DNA of 64,000 nucleotides from Prinsepia uniflora (lineage: Eukaryota > Streptophyta > Magnoliopsida > Rosales > Rosaceae): contig CM064870.1 in assembly GCA_032719365.1 (NCBI GenBank), forward strand, positions 38,348,194-38,412,193. Direction: 5' to 3'. This document shows, in pieces, positions 11,971 to 23,898 of this stretch. Every line of letters begins with the position of its first letter. Position 1 is the stretch's first letter. The translations under genes and the position numbers were made by a program. The notes under the pieces are model-generated. The model ran no database searches and was not told the origin of the DNA. It saw only the letters and a program-made list of their open reading frames with translations.

Positions 11971-13752
11971 GATAGAAGATTTATCAACCAAGAAATTATG
12001 AATGATAACTCCTAATGTAATGCTTTGCAAGTGCACAAAATTGTATGACGTCCCTCGAGGACTTGTTCAACGTGAATCCACTTAGTTTGGAATGAAACAA
12101 CTTGAGAAAAAGCACAAAAAACGTTGGGGGGGGGGTTTTGAGTGATGATTAGAACGAAATTGAATGATGAAAACAAGTGCAAAATGATGAAAAACTTGAT
12201 TTGAAAATTGATTGAATGATTAGGACAAATTAGGACATGTTATCCACCTTTACCAATTATAGTTCTCCTTAGATTTTGTTGATTAGATTAATTATGCATG
12301 TATCTGAATTAAGTGCCCATGCAAGGGTCCGACTAAGGCTCACCCTACACATTTATCTTCTCTTAGATTGCATGTTTAAGCGTGATGTACCCGCCTTTAA
12401 ACAACTATTACCGATGATGCGTGATAATGCATGAAACATGAAGAAGATTTAATGACACTACACTATCCCTAGTAAAGTGATGTGCAATCCTAGGGAGTCA
12501 TGAGTTTAGATTACGAATAAGATTCCTCCTCTTAAATGTGATGCTACAAATTGCAGGGTGAACACAAATATCAAGGTGATCCATCAAGCAATTACATCGA
12601 CAATTATACGCAGATAAGGTGATCAAACTTACAAGCATAAATTGAGTTGATGAAGCATAGTAATCCAACAAATCCAGGCATACATAACAACCATAATCAA
12701 CAGCTAGAAATCTAACTATAAACTAACATGGTTAGGGCTTCAAACAGCCCTAATCCTAAAGGAAACTACTCACGGATAACTAAGTTAACAAATATCATAA
12801 TTGAATGCATAAAACTTAAAGAGATTAGGGATTAAGAAACACAAATACTAAGATGAATGATGTGTGGAGAGAAGTGGCACAAACACTTCTTCTTCTCCCA
12901 AGCTTCATGTCACAAGGAAGATGCAAGACTTGAATCCAAAAGCATGAACAAAAGGGTAAATTGCGGCTACTTTGTGTATAAACTTTGAGCAGAAATATTT
13001 GCAGAGTTTTAGGAACTTAGTAGGTAAATTGTACGTCCAAAAAAATGAGAAAACATCTATTTATATCCCCTAACACCTGCCCTAACATCTCCTTCAAAGA
13101 AAAAGGAAAACAACCCAAAAACAAGAAGGAAAACTCTTTGTTTCCGTGAAAAACCATAGTTACCCGTTTTTTGTGTCCTTCTTGTACAAGGAGTTCCTTT
13201 CCTTCCTTATTTCCACTTCTTGACTTTATCTTTGACTATGAATTCATTTAATGCTATCCTAAATCAGATTACATTGCCCTAAAATAAAGGAAACATGATA
13301 AATTGTGGCTAGGGAAGTTAATTAACCCTAGCCATGTACAAGATGGTTTCTTAATTTCCATAAAACTTCCTTTTTCTTGTTTCATTCCTCATTGAGAAAG
13401 GTAGGAAAATTTGTTCAAAGTTGCTTGGTGCACAAGTAAACCCCCTAAAACACGCTTAACCGCATTTTGTGGGCATCTAGGGGCTAGGCCGTGACTTGTA
13501 TGGTCTTGGTTGATCTTGGTCATGTAAATGGGAGATGATGAGGCCCTTTATGACTCCTTGATGAGTCCTTAAATATTTAGCCTTGGAAAGATCACATTTC
13601 ATTGTAAAACATGATTTAAACCTCAACTAAACAATCTGCACAAACTTCACAAAAGAGATCATTTTCTCCTATTGTTTGAATGATTATAATCAAAACATAA
13701 GTAAAAGGGATAAGAAATAACGTTGAAATGATGCTTAATTTGTGACTTATCA
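11971..13752 (-). mobile_element. 5' LTR of the Athila-like element (1782 bp)
   Basis: Begins TGATAGAAG and ends GACTTATCA on the plus strand, directly next to the primer site. It shares blocks with 58275-60018 (for example TTATAGTTCTCCTTAGATTT) and its end with 21250-21295 (ATGATGCTTAATTT...CTTATCA). The flanking 5 bp at 13753-13757 (ATAAT) should recur beyond the left window edge if this is an original insertion end. Confidence 0.87.
13058..13065 (-). promoter_or_regulatory. TATA box of the Athila-like 5' LTR
   Basis: Minus strand reads GGGATATAAATAGATG; the perfect TATAAATA lies about 1.1 kb upstream of the primer site inside the 5' LTR. The second Athila-like LTR has the same octamer at 20529-20536 (CCTATAAATAGGG). 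That two diverged LTRs keep it supports a promoter role. The transcription start itself is inferred. Confidence 0.6.
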
Positions 13753-15314
13753 ATAATCGTATCAAATCATCAAGCAATCATTGCAAACAAAATCATACCA
13801 TAAATCATGTAAAACATTTAACTATGCATGCATATCTGTTTATAAAACAAACGTCCACTCACACACCGTCCAAACTGCTCGCTTTCCGAGCTGCACGCAT
13901 TTCTGTAATTTTCGATACCTTCCAAGAATTCCAAGTCTTGCCCAAATTCATTATTCAGGGTCACTAATGACTCAATGAATATCATATTAATTTCCCCTAA
14001 TTTTTCGGGAATTAATTACGAATTAAACACGTAACATGAACCTTCGGACCCTCAAAACACTATCGAAACGGTGTCCGATCGACTCAAAACCAGTGCTAAA
14101 ATGTTCGTTACATTACATAGAACAAAATTCGTGTTGACATGACCTTGGGAATCGTGCCCACGCGCCACCATGAGTGGCTACGCGTGAAAATTACGCCCGT
14201 GCTACAGTACCCTGCTACAGTCTCCTTACTCGACCGTTTAACTGATAAACGAATCCTGCAACCCGCGAAGCAACCCGATTCGATTCCCATCAATTCTGCA
14301 TCATTTCTTTCAATTGAGTCATCTAACATCATCAATTAATCCTGAATTAAAGGTCTGTGATTTCAATTACAAGATTCATTACCTCAATCCAATCAAATTC
14401 GACTTCACCACTTCCTTTTTGTCGCATGCACTATTCATCCCTCAATCTCCATAAATTCTCATTGTTTTCTTTCAATTGATGGATAAGGAAGCTTCGTGGG
14501 ATTCTATTAAACATGTTTCCAATGTCAATTGCATCGTTCCATGTCTCCAATTACTCGACTCAAGCTCGAAAATTCAACGTCCTCACCCTTTCGGTTCTAA
14601 GGCAAAACGACCTCAATTCGCATCACATTTGAGCTTATCCTAATCGAATTGATGTCCGAAGGCTCAATTCAATCTCCGTTTGAAGCATCTCGAGCTATAA
14701 ATTCAAGTTCGAATTTTTAGAAAATTTCAGCTTCCACGGGTTTGGTTCTTCGAGTTTATTGGGATTTCTGTTACAAGTCCTCTCCCTTTCATTTGATTTC
14801 CTAGCATTCCTTTCTTCCCCATGTTTTTATCGCATTATCCCTCTCCACAGATCGATCATGGTGTATTCTATATATATAATTCTCTGTTTTCCCAGCTCAC
14901 AAGGCTAAACTTGTGTATTTAGGTCGGTTAATGCCACCCATCCCTCAATTATGGTGATAGATGTCACCAAATAACAAATCCTCATCCAAATCATTGAGGA
15001 ACAGGTGTCCCTCATCAGGCTAATACTAGCTGAATCAGCCAAAGGTAATCAAATGACCTTTATGCCTCTGCTTGCACAAATTACCAAATTATCCTTCACC
15101 TTCCCAGACCCATATCTTTTACATCTGAACTCTGATTGAAGCATGTTGCCTGTCTACGGATTCAGCGTCCCGAGACCTATCCAACGGTCCTCCCGGAAAG
15201 TCCAAACAAGGTGCCGATGAAAAAGTCAACTTTTGCCCCCATAACCAAGGGCAAAATTGTCATTTCCTTCCAATTTTTCCAATTTTTCCTTTTTCAAATT
15301 TTTGGGTCGTCACA
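13753..15314 (-). mobile_element. part of a long-LTR family LTR, interrupted by the Athila-like insertion
   Basis: Resumes at the phrase ACGTCCACTCACACACCGTCC common to the internal part of the long LTRs and runs to their conserved end GGGTCGTCACA at 15314. The start of this LTR must lie left of the window, beyond the Athila-like element. The variant of the 22-bp palindrome is decayed here (about 14955). No coding sequence. Confidence 0.8.
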
Positions 15315-16100
15315 CTTTGGTTGATCGAAAACAGAGATTATGATCGAAAATGGAGATTAAGTCGGTCTAGTCTTATATCATTTTTGTTCTGCGCATGAAT
15401 TTGGCACAAAAATGAAGAGCAGTTGTGAAGATAAGAGTAGGAAAAAAGCACAGAACAACCAAAAACTTGTGTGATCGCTCAAAGAAGATGATGGGTGATT
15501 CAAGGCTGGAACAATAAAAAAAGATAAGATTAATTGAAGTAAGGCTTAGATACTTGATGGGTTTGCATTGTTGGGTTTGGTCGAAATGCGACTATGGAAG
15601 AGAAGGAAAAAAAATTAGCAAAGCAAGCATCAAAACCCAAGCTTTCATCCCTAAAGGCAATATGGGGAAATCCCTATTCATACATTGTTCCGTGAAAAGT
15701 GCACCCAACATACGGGTTTTAGTAGATAGTTAAAGGTAATATTACTGTAAACCAGCATTTGTTTTAAAATCCACCTAATATTCGGTGCAATTGATTGAAT
15801 TGTGTCAAATGCTCCTATTCTGCTTTCAGAAGTTGGGTGTCAAAAGTTGGTAATGGAGAATGAATCAAAGATTATTGTCTTACACTATTTATGGAAAATC
15901 CAAAACTCCATGGAGTATCCTGAAAATTTTATCTATTACAAAATGATAGGAGTTATTTATTCCATTTATGTACTTTGTAAAATTAATTTTATTGCCGACT
16001 CTTTATTAAAACCAACTGCAAGGGTTATAATTAGATTCAATATAAAAAAAATGAAAAAAAAAATCACTTTCATTTTGCTTAAAATAAGACCAACACGGCC
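15315..16100. other. unassigned AT-rich segment
   Basis: No confident gene. A plus-strand open frame at 15802-16215 (137 codons) contains LCKINFIADSLLKPTARVI, which faintly resembles the 'ADPLTKPLAR' tail of Copia RNase H domains. The rest of the frame shows no domain and runs into a Lys-rich, A-tract segment. It may be a decayed Copia scrap; this is a guess. Confidence 0.3.
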
Positions 16101-16385
16101 ATGTAATCGGCAGGCCCGCCAGTCGACAGGCAATGCCAAATGGTGTCAGTTAGCAGGCAACCGACAGCTAGCACAAATGGTTCTAGTCGGAAGGCATTCC
16201 ACTTGGCAAGTATGATCCGCACCCCTCGGTCTGATTAGCTACCTCCTCAACACCAACTCCCTGACACACCAGGAAATTGGTTACCACCTCGCACACATCC
16301 CAAAGTTGCAGGGCACATGGCAATATCTCTTATTATAACTTGGAACCTACTTCAAACAATACTCAACCACCATATTCATGGCTAC

Positions 16386-16393
16386 TATAAATA
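16386..16393 (+). promoter_or_regulatory. TATA box of an LTR-like leader
   Basis: TATAAATA in the context CTACTATAAATACCC, followed within 50 bp by a CT-rich stretch (TAACTCTCTCTAACC). This is the common arrangement of plant LTR promoters. Function is inferred from sequence only. Confidence 0.5.
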
Positions 16394-16725
16394 CCCTCAA
16401 ACTCTTTCATAAAGGTAACTCTCTCTAACCATTTCTCACTCTAAAACATACACAAGCTAGGCTCTACAGTCTTTGTGTTGTGATCAGCCTATCAAGTTTT
16501 TCATACGCTTATTGACTTAAGCATTAGAGCCTTTTAGGCTTGCACCTCACTCGTGTCTAGTGTTTCCTTTCTTCCTTGCAAGTCTCTTGACAGGCAAAAG
16601 TAGGGGATCAATCAGCACCCTCAGTGGGTCCAGATACCCCATCAGCGGGTCTTAGATCCCCCAGTGGGTCTCATCACGTTAGGTACAACACTCTCCAAAG
16701 AGATAGTAGCAGAATGTAGATTGAC

Positions 16726-16827
16726 ATGCCTTTCGAGGCCATGTTTGAAATGCTAAGAACCCTTCGTTCTGAGGTGGCGAAACTCAGGAAAAGCAATGTT
16801 GGTATCGAGGGGAAGAACCATGTGTGA
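16726..16827 (+). pseudogene. gag: N-terminal scrap of a retrotransposon gag ORF (33 codons)
   Basis: ATG at 16726 opens a frame reading MPFEAMFEMLRTLRSEV and a short Lys-rich continuation, ending at TGA 16825-16827. It lies about 340 bp downstream of a TATA box and a CT-rich leader, where gag normally starts in LTR elements. It is truncated, and the next element begins 20 bp later. The Met/Leu/Arg-rich start could form a short helix. Identity as gag rests on position rather than on domain similarity. Confidence 0.4.
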
Positions 16828-16847
16828 GAACATCAACATGGGAGCAC

Positions 16848-19800
16848 TGATACGCAAAACCTAAGCATTAAAGTAAACACAAAGTCACACTCAACATTTA
16901 AGGAAATTTATGCAATTAAAAACCCTTTTATGTAACGACCCGTCCCGAATTCTGGGATTAGATTAGTGACTAATCAATGATTAGTAAGTTTAATCAGTGA
17001 TTAGTCGAGCTAAATCGAACGAACGATGCAAAATGACCATTTTGCCACTGGTCGTGGCCAAAATGTTGACTTTTGACCCGGGAGGTCTGATGGCCGAGCG
17101 CTGAAGACCGTTATGTAGATCGGGTCGATACAAATCCGTAGACAGGCGGCACGTCGAAATCGGAAGTCGAACGGAGAAGTTATGGTTCACATAAGTTCGA
17201 TTGCACTATGCACGCATTACGAGACAGGGATGATATGGCGATATCTGATTGGGAAGATATTTTAGTGGGACCCATGGATGAGTGACAAGTGTCACTTATC
17301 CCATTGGTCACTTCCCCAAAATGTGGATCTAAACCATTAAAATAATATTATTTTAATATTTTATATTTCTCACTCATCTCATCTCTTAATCCTAGCCCTT
17401 CATCTTCACCCTTCCCCTTCATCCTCACCGTCCATCTCATCCCTCTCTCACCTGATCATCAATCAACCTCTCTGCTTCTCTCACAAACCCGACCCCCTCC
17501 ATTTCTCCATTTTCATCTTTGAGCAAACAAACACACCCAAACACACACCTCATCACCACAACCATTTTTGTGTGCTAGTGGAGCACTGCGAGAGACTTGG
17601 ACGGCGTAGGAATGGGCGACGAGCCACGGCGGTGGCCACGGCGGGGGAAACCCGAAACCAGGGGTAAGCTATTTCGAATTTTGGACTTTGAGTTCTAAGG
17701 GTTTTCGAGTGATTATAAAGGTTGGGTCTTGTTTTTGGGGACCTTAGGAGAAGTTTTGGACCAGTTTCAAGGGCTAGGACGGTCGGAGGCCACGTCCACG
17801 ATCGATTGCAGGTGGCCGGTTCAAGCTTCGATCATGGAGGTGAGATTCCGACCCGTTTCTTTTGTTTTTAATGGCTGAATTAATTAGGTTTGTTGTTAGT
17901 AACATTTAGGAATAAAAATGGGGAGAAATAGAGTTAAAATGAGTGAAATGGGTCATTAACCGTGATCGCCGGTTCAGTTGGACTTAACCGATTCAAACCG
18001 GTCTGAACCCGGCAATCTAGAGGTTAGGGATGATGAACAGTGCCCACGCGTGGGCTTCATGCGCAGGGACTTCAGGGCATGCGTGTGGGCGCGTGGGACA
18101 CTTTTTGGGGATACTTTCAACACATGAAATCATCTATTCGATGTAACGAATATTTTAGGACTGGTTTCGTGTCAATCGAATATTGTTTCAATAGGGTTCG
18201 GGGTGTTCGAAGGTTTAGGATCTAGTTTAAAAATAGTTAAAAATTATAAAAATTTACGGAGATTTAGTGAGGGGTTATTTAAGTAGTTAGTAACCCTCTA
18301 TTACGATTTAGAAAGGTTTAGAGGTCCCAGTGACGTTGTTTTGCCCGAGAGAGCCGTATGGCACGCGTATCGCGGTGGCAGCTTGGACGGCCTATGAATG
18401 GACCTTTTTTTCTAAATTGATTCATGCATAAATGTTTATTATTTTTTTTAATACTTGTTTTATGATGCCTTGAGTGAATTTGTGTGTGGTTACGTATTGG
18501 CACGTATTTCGAGGTTTTGGCCTTATACGGTGCCTATACGGGTTTGTACTTCTACGTTGGTATAAATGAAAGGGTTTTGGATTTAAAAAGGATAAACTCT
18601 GGCATGAGACCCATTTAATTTTGTCTCGGGCATGTAGCCCTATTGATGACCTACGGGTCTGAGTCGTGGTCGCGGCGAGTGTTATGTGCACGACAACGGA
18701 CGATATGACGCTAGCTTCCGGACTGGGATGTGTTCCTTCCAGAGAGGTCACGATGCACGTACCATCGTGGAGCAGCCACTGAAGGCTCAAATTCGGAGTG
18801 CTGATGGTTCAGGATATCGATCGGTGATGAGTGCACCATGATCTAGTGGTGGTCGCGTCTGTTGATTCGTTCACGATGACATACGAGGATTGAGGGCGGT
18901 CCTGGACGGATGGTTGCACGCATCACTACCATTGGAATCAAGACTGGCCCTAAGATATCGGGAACGATGCCCAGTTGAGTCATGAGTTCGGGCACGAGGC
19001 CCAGTTACTTTACATTTATGATTTCGAGTCGTGGACCCTAAATGGATTTCCGGGTTCATGCCTGTTTATGGGAATCAGGCATGAATCCCTTGAAAGGTTT
19101 TAAGAATGTTTTCGATATATATATATATATATATGCATAAACCTTCCTTTATTTGGATTGTCTCCTCCGGAGAGGGTCGTTGGCCAGGGTGGACCCTGGA
19201 GTAGTCACGGAGCACTAACTGAGTGGAGTCGCCCCCGTTGGGTACCTTACTCTCAGGAAGGCTTGGATTGAAACCCCCAGAGAGGGTCATTGATCTGTGG
19301 ACATTGACCTATGTGGACATCGAGGAGACTTGGGCTTTGAGACCCCAGGTAGCACGCGTGTAGCTTCTGAAACTGTGACAGGATGGTTATGTGATTTATA
19401 TTTATATGTTATATGATGTATTGGTTTTGGGTTGAGTCCCACATGGATTTGGGCAGTGGCTTGTGTATTCGGTTTCATTTAAGATTTTGGGCCAAGGCCC
19501 TAATAGTTGATAACTGGTTTTCGAATGCATGCATGCTTTTTAGTGAAGGGTACAAATATATTTATGAAACTGTTTTTATAAATTATTGTTTTGTCCACTC
19601 ACAGCTTTTAAATGTTTTGACTGCCCTTCAGGTTGATCACAGATACGGACTGTAGCAGGGACCGAGGCATCACATACCTTCTCTGGATCCTGGCGTACTC
19701 TGAAGCTCCGAGCGGGCTATAATCAGAATTTCCCTTGTCTGACACTCCGTGTCAAACGGGATTAGGAACGTCCCGCGTTAATCCCAGGTGGATTGGGGCG

Positions 19801-21295
19801 GGTCCTAACATTTTATTTGTAAATCTATCATTGGTAAATAGAGATCGCTCTTAACCGGGGATTGAGGGTACCTAAGCATGATTATTGCTTGATTGATTAA
19901 TTATGCGGGGTAATTAATTGTTTCTATTATCCTACGTGATTAACTACCTTAAACTATCCTAATTTATTATTTACATGGCCAACTCATCTTTAACCTAACT
20001 CATTCATGATTGTATTAACTTCAACCGATGAAATCCTATAATCTTAATCTTACGAGATACTTGCATATTCTCTTAAGAACGTGCCCGGGGCTCCCGACAA
20101 CACCTTCAATGCCCTAGACTCAGGGCTCCCTATATCTAGTCAACCATTAAGGGCAAACACACGAACATAGCAAAAAACTAGAATCATAGAACACATATAA
20201 TATTGAAACAATACTAATCACAAAACCAAGAATATTGTTAGAAATTAATTCATATAGCCAACATTCAAGCATAAGAAATAACTACAAGGTAAAGAGGCCC
20301 TGTTATACTTTTTCTCTTCAGGGCTCCCTATGGATACGAAGTAAGTGGGCACTCTTTGGTGAGACAAGAGAGGGCTCCTCAACTTAGTCACGGATGAAGG
20401 TGTAAAAGGTGAAGTATGGTGTAATTATTCTTACACTTGAAATCTTGAATATAATGAAAGGGGAAAATTGGTTGAGAAGAGTTTTGGTACAAAGAATGAG
20501 CGACCCTTACAATTAACCTAAGCCTCCCTATTTATAGGAGAAAATTAATCCCTAAATAAATAAGAGTTTACAATTAATTCTAAAAGGAAAAAGTTTCCTA
20601 AATATAAAAGAAATCTAATTAAAAACCTTTCCTACAAATAAAAGGAGTGAAAATAATAAAACAAAAGCAAATAGGATTGAAATCCTAATACAATATGGAG
20701 AATAGGTGTGAAAACAACTTGAAGTTATCCTAAAATGTGCCTAAAACTCGGATTTAAAGCCTCAGGAGCAGTTTCGGTGGTCAGCCACCGAAACATGTCA
20801 ATGTTGGTGGGAAGCCCTCGGTCAACGCGCAATCAACTCGGTTCAACAGCGCTGAAGCAAGGGCTGATGGTTGGGTGGACAGTCGCTGAACATGGCTTAA
20901 GAAATTCGGGGTCAACGTGCAGTCAATGAGCAAACCTCTATTGAGGCCATCGGTGGACGCGCGCCAAAGAAAGCTGAACGGGTTCAGGAAGCGCGCGCCG
21001 AAATAGAGGTTCAAACTTTGGTAGGCGCTGGCTGAGTGGATTTTGAGCTGCCATTTAGGATTCGGTAGGCTCCTACCAAATTCTTTTGAACTTTTTGGTG
21101 GCCTCCTTTCATTTGATCATAACTTCTTCAATATAACTCCAATTGAGGTGGTTCACCTAAATTCTCATAATTCCAAGGTTATTCCAATTTTGCACAATTC
21201 TCCCAAAAGTTATTATTTTCTCCTATTGTTTTGCATTTAAACATTAAACGATAAACATAAAAAGTATAAAATGATGCTTAATTTAAGGCTTATCA
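16848..21295 (-). mobile_element. 3' LTR of the second Athila-like element (1563 bp once the insertion is excluded)
   Basis: Plus strand starts TGATACGCAAAACC at 16848 and ends AAGGCTTATCA at 21295. It is split by a 2880-bp solo LTR plus its 5-bp duplication. The end matches the Athila-like LTR at 13752. It contains TATAAATA on the minus strand at 20529-20536 (CCTATAAATAGGG). The adjacent purine-rich tract (plus strand AATACCCCCACACTTTG) marks it as a 3' LTR. Confidence 0.85.
16931..19810 (+). mobile_element. solo LTR (2880 bp) of the long-LTR family, TSD TTTTA
   Basis: Begins TGTAACGACCCGTCCCGAAT and ends GGGCGGGTCCTAACA (usual end CTGTCA). Perfect TTTTA duplications lie at 16926-16930 and 19811-19815. 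The 22-bp palindrome occurs at 17278-17299 in the form with centre AAGTGTCAC. A CT-rich leader precedes ATGGGCGACGAGCCACGG at about 17610 and a GGGTAAG splice-donor-like site. It contains an (AT)10 run at 19115-19134. Confidence 0.93.
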
Positions 21296-21312
21296 AATAC
21301 CCCCACACTTTG
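21296..21312 (-). other. polypurine tract of the second Athila-like element
   Basis: Minus strand reads CAAAGTGTGGGGGTATT immediately before the LTR start TGATAAGCC. This is the second-strand priming site of LTR retrotransposons. Confidence 0.75.
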
Positions 21313-23100
21313 ACTTTACTAGTCCCTAGAAAATACCAAAACAAGCTAAGGCTTTTAAAACTCACTTTTCGTTCCTTTTTCTTTTTCTTAAAAACAAAAA
21401 CTACTTAGCCCTTAACTACTTGTCTCAAATTGTATTAACATAAGAATGGCATCAAAGATTTTAACTAAGAAGCTTTATGGAATTCAAAAGTTAATGCATC
21501 ATAACAAAATGCCGTGACAAATAAGAAAAAGAGTAAACTTGGTGAAGTGTATCTCAACATGAATAAAACAAGTATGAATCAACTCACAAGGATATGCACT
21601 CATGATTTTCACTCAATGTGTATAAGGTTTGGGTTTGCACTCAAGGTATGTGAGAAAGATGCTCACATAGAAGAAAGTAAGTTACTTCATAAAAATTTCA
21701 AACATAAACCATAAGATAGTGAACATACTTGCACAGATGAATCAAAACCATAAGCTTACTCAAGTGATAGATTCAACTAATCAGAATTTACTCATCCCAA
21801 GAATCACAAGGTCTTTATTTGAAGGTTGTAATTGGGCTAGCTGTAGACGCAAGGAATTTTAAGATAGTGGTGTTAAATTTTGTTCCAGGACTCACCAAAG
21901 GCTCCATCACTTAGGCATAAGTGTTTTTCATAGTCATTGATCATCATTATCAACATCTTTTGAACTTGCAATTAGGACAAGGGGCCGCAATTCTTCATGT
22001 AGACCTCCAAACTTCATTTTTCCAAATCACATGCAGAGGGGACTTAACTCAAAACTCAATTTTAGTACCTCATAGAACTTTGTTATTTATTGTATTATTA
22101 TTTTTTTTTTGATCATTTTTTCCTTCTGAGAGGTAATGCAATGAATAACAACATAGTTTGAGCAAGTCATTCCCTATACTTACATATAAGTCTTCCTTCA
22201 TCAAATAACTTACTTGTATCTCACGCCATCTTTATGTTCTTCAACCAAGTCCAAGGAAAAAGGGTAAAGGATGTCTTATACAAGGCTTACGTGAAGAGAT
22301 GATTAGGGTGATGAAAGAAAGACTTAATGTAGGCTCAAAGTGGTTAAACTAGGAGGATCTCACTTGTGTGATCAAGTAGGGACATGGATATATGGATAAT
22401 TGATGTTAACCCTATTGCCTTAATCATGTCCAAAATCAGAGAATTTATTGACTAAAAAGCTTTGAAAATCACATAGAATAAGTTCTAGTACTCTAGAGTT
22501 CATTGGAAGCTATGGCAAGCAGTTATGAGGCCTATGCATATCAATTTAAACAAAGAACTCCTATGAATCACTCAACAAAGAAGTATATAAGGCTTTAAAG
22601 CTCACATAGGGTTCATATGATTCATACATGTCTTAACATGCTCATTCTGTACCAATTTAACATGCATCATCTACTACAAGTCATAAACACTTAATCATAA
22701 AGCATTGAAACATGAATTCAAGTTGTAGTGATCATCTGTTAGCCATGTTGTCTTCATTTATCCGTCATTCTTATCATGGACAGGTTAAAGGGCATCCTAA
22801 AACTCATTAAAACACTAAGTTAAATGAAAAGACTCAAGACTAAAGACTAAAATACACGAAATTTTTTTTGGGTTTATGTTGTTTTTTGAATTTTTTTTAT
22901 TTTTCTTTTTTGAAATAAGACTCAATAAAGTTGTAAACCCTCCCTCACACTTAAATCTGACATTTTCCTCAATGTATGAAAGTGAAAGCATAGAATCTAA
23001 GTAAGGAGGAATGATTCACAAAAAGAAAGCAATAAAGACATAAAGTAACTAAAGTAAAGAGAGTGAAGGGTTAAAGAAAGTAAATCTCACTTTGATGGCT
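21313..23100 (-). other. non-coding 3' region of the second Athila-like element
   Basis: About 1.8 kb between integrase and polypurine tract without any supported ORF. In some Athila elements this position holds an envelope-like gene. No membrane segments or signal peptide were recognised here. AT-rich with homopolymer T runs near 22090-22120 and 22860-22915. Confidence 0.6.
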
Positions 23101-23104
23101 CCTC

Positions 23105-23898
23105 TACTTATCCGTCATTGGGTTTCCTCCCAAGAAGCGCTTGAAGTTTAATGTCCATCCAGCCTAGACTGGATGCTTCATTTACTCAGTCTATACATTT
23201 GGAATTTTGGAGTTGCATCTCTTCCACATTGCATTCCTTGAAAGCCTCGAAATAAGGCTTCAGACGGTGGCCATTGATTTTGAATTCTTTCCCAGTGATA
23301 GGTGATTGAACTTATACAGCACCATGAGAGAAAACATGAGTAATGAGATAAGGGCCTTCCCATCTAGAACGAAGTTTACCTGGAAAGAGTTTGAGACGTG
23401 TGTTGAAGAGTAGAACTTTTTTACCAACGTGGAAGTTCTTTCCACAGATTATCCTATCATGTAAGGCCTTGGTTCTTTCTTTATAGATCCATGAACTATC
23501 GAATGCATCTTCCGAATTTCTTCAAGTTCACAAACTTGCAACTTTCGATGTATTCCTGCTTCATTAGTCTCCATGTTAAATCTTTTAATTGCCCACCAAG
23601 CTTTGTGTTCCAATTCCACGAGAAGATGACATGCTTTTCCATAGACTAAACGAAATGGGGACATACCTATGGGATTTTTGTATGCTATTCTATAAGCCCA
23701 TAAATCATCATCTAACCTTGCACTCCAATTTTTCCATGAAGGCCTAATAATTCTCTCAAGTATCTTCTTGACCACCCGGTTACTAACTTCCGCTAAACCA
23801 TTGGTTTGAGGGTGATATGGAGTAGATACCTTGGGAGTGATTCCATACTTCTTTAATAGTGCGCCAACTGTTTTGTTACAAAAGTGGCTTACCCCATC
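23105..23898 (-). pseudogene. pol: integrase C-terminal part, second Athila-like element
   Basis: Reads leftward from the insertion at 23898: continuation of the DDE core with the catalytic Glu in GLAEVSNR (about 23785), then WAYRIAYKNPIGMSPFRLVY, GKACHLLVELEHKAWWAIKR and a tail with LFNTRLKLFPGKLRSRWEG. The core-to-tail stretch stays open, but the tail has a stop after MIG (about 23445) and another after VFSHGAV. Separated from its N-terminal half (26374-26980) by a solo LTR. Non-functional. Confidence 0.9.

Larger units (their letters stand above)
1..13752 (-). mobile_element. Athila-like Ty3/gypsy LTR retrotransposon, 5' LTR and body (3' LTR outside window)
   Basis: Minus-strand element read right to left: 5' LTR, tRNA-Asp primer site, gag, aspartic protease, reverse transcriptase, RNase H, integrase, 3' non-coding region. 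The domain order (integrase last) and the primer site are those of Ty3/gypsy Athila/Tat elements. The left end runs out of the window, so the 3' LTR is not seen. Two solo LTRs (3437-6024 and 6042-8883) are inserted in the RT region. Without them about 8.3 kb is visible. The ORFs carry several in-frame stops, so the copy is dead. It lies inside a long LTR whose remaining part continues at 13753. No envelope gene is seen. Clade naming is inference from structure. Confidence 0.9.
16101..16847 (+). mobile_element. LTR/leader fragment of an old retrotransposon with gag start
   Basis: A plus-strand promoter-like stretch with TATAAATA (16386-16393) is followed by a CT-rich leader typical of LTR transcripts. 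Then comes a tandem phrase built on CAGTGGGTC/CAGCGGGTC (about 16620-16670) and a short ORF at 16726. The right side is cut by the next element at 16848. No target duplication or primer site could be placed with confidence. Confidence 0.45.

Noticed and set aside
18040..18225. 61-codon ORF downstream of a leader and a GGGTAAG donor-like site in a plus LTR
   Set aside because: The ATG-containing leader is a recurring LTR module, but coding content is not conserved among the LTRs at 17610, 52130 and 54588; treated as LTR leader, not a gene.
21921..22112. Short hydrophobic-ended ORF in the 3' region of the second Athila-like element, considered as an envelope remnant
   Set aside because: Only 63 codons, the hydrophobic end comes from a T tract, and no signal peptide or fusion-like segment is visible.
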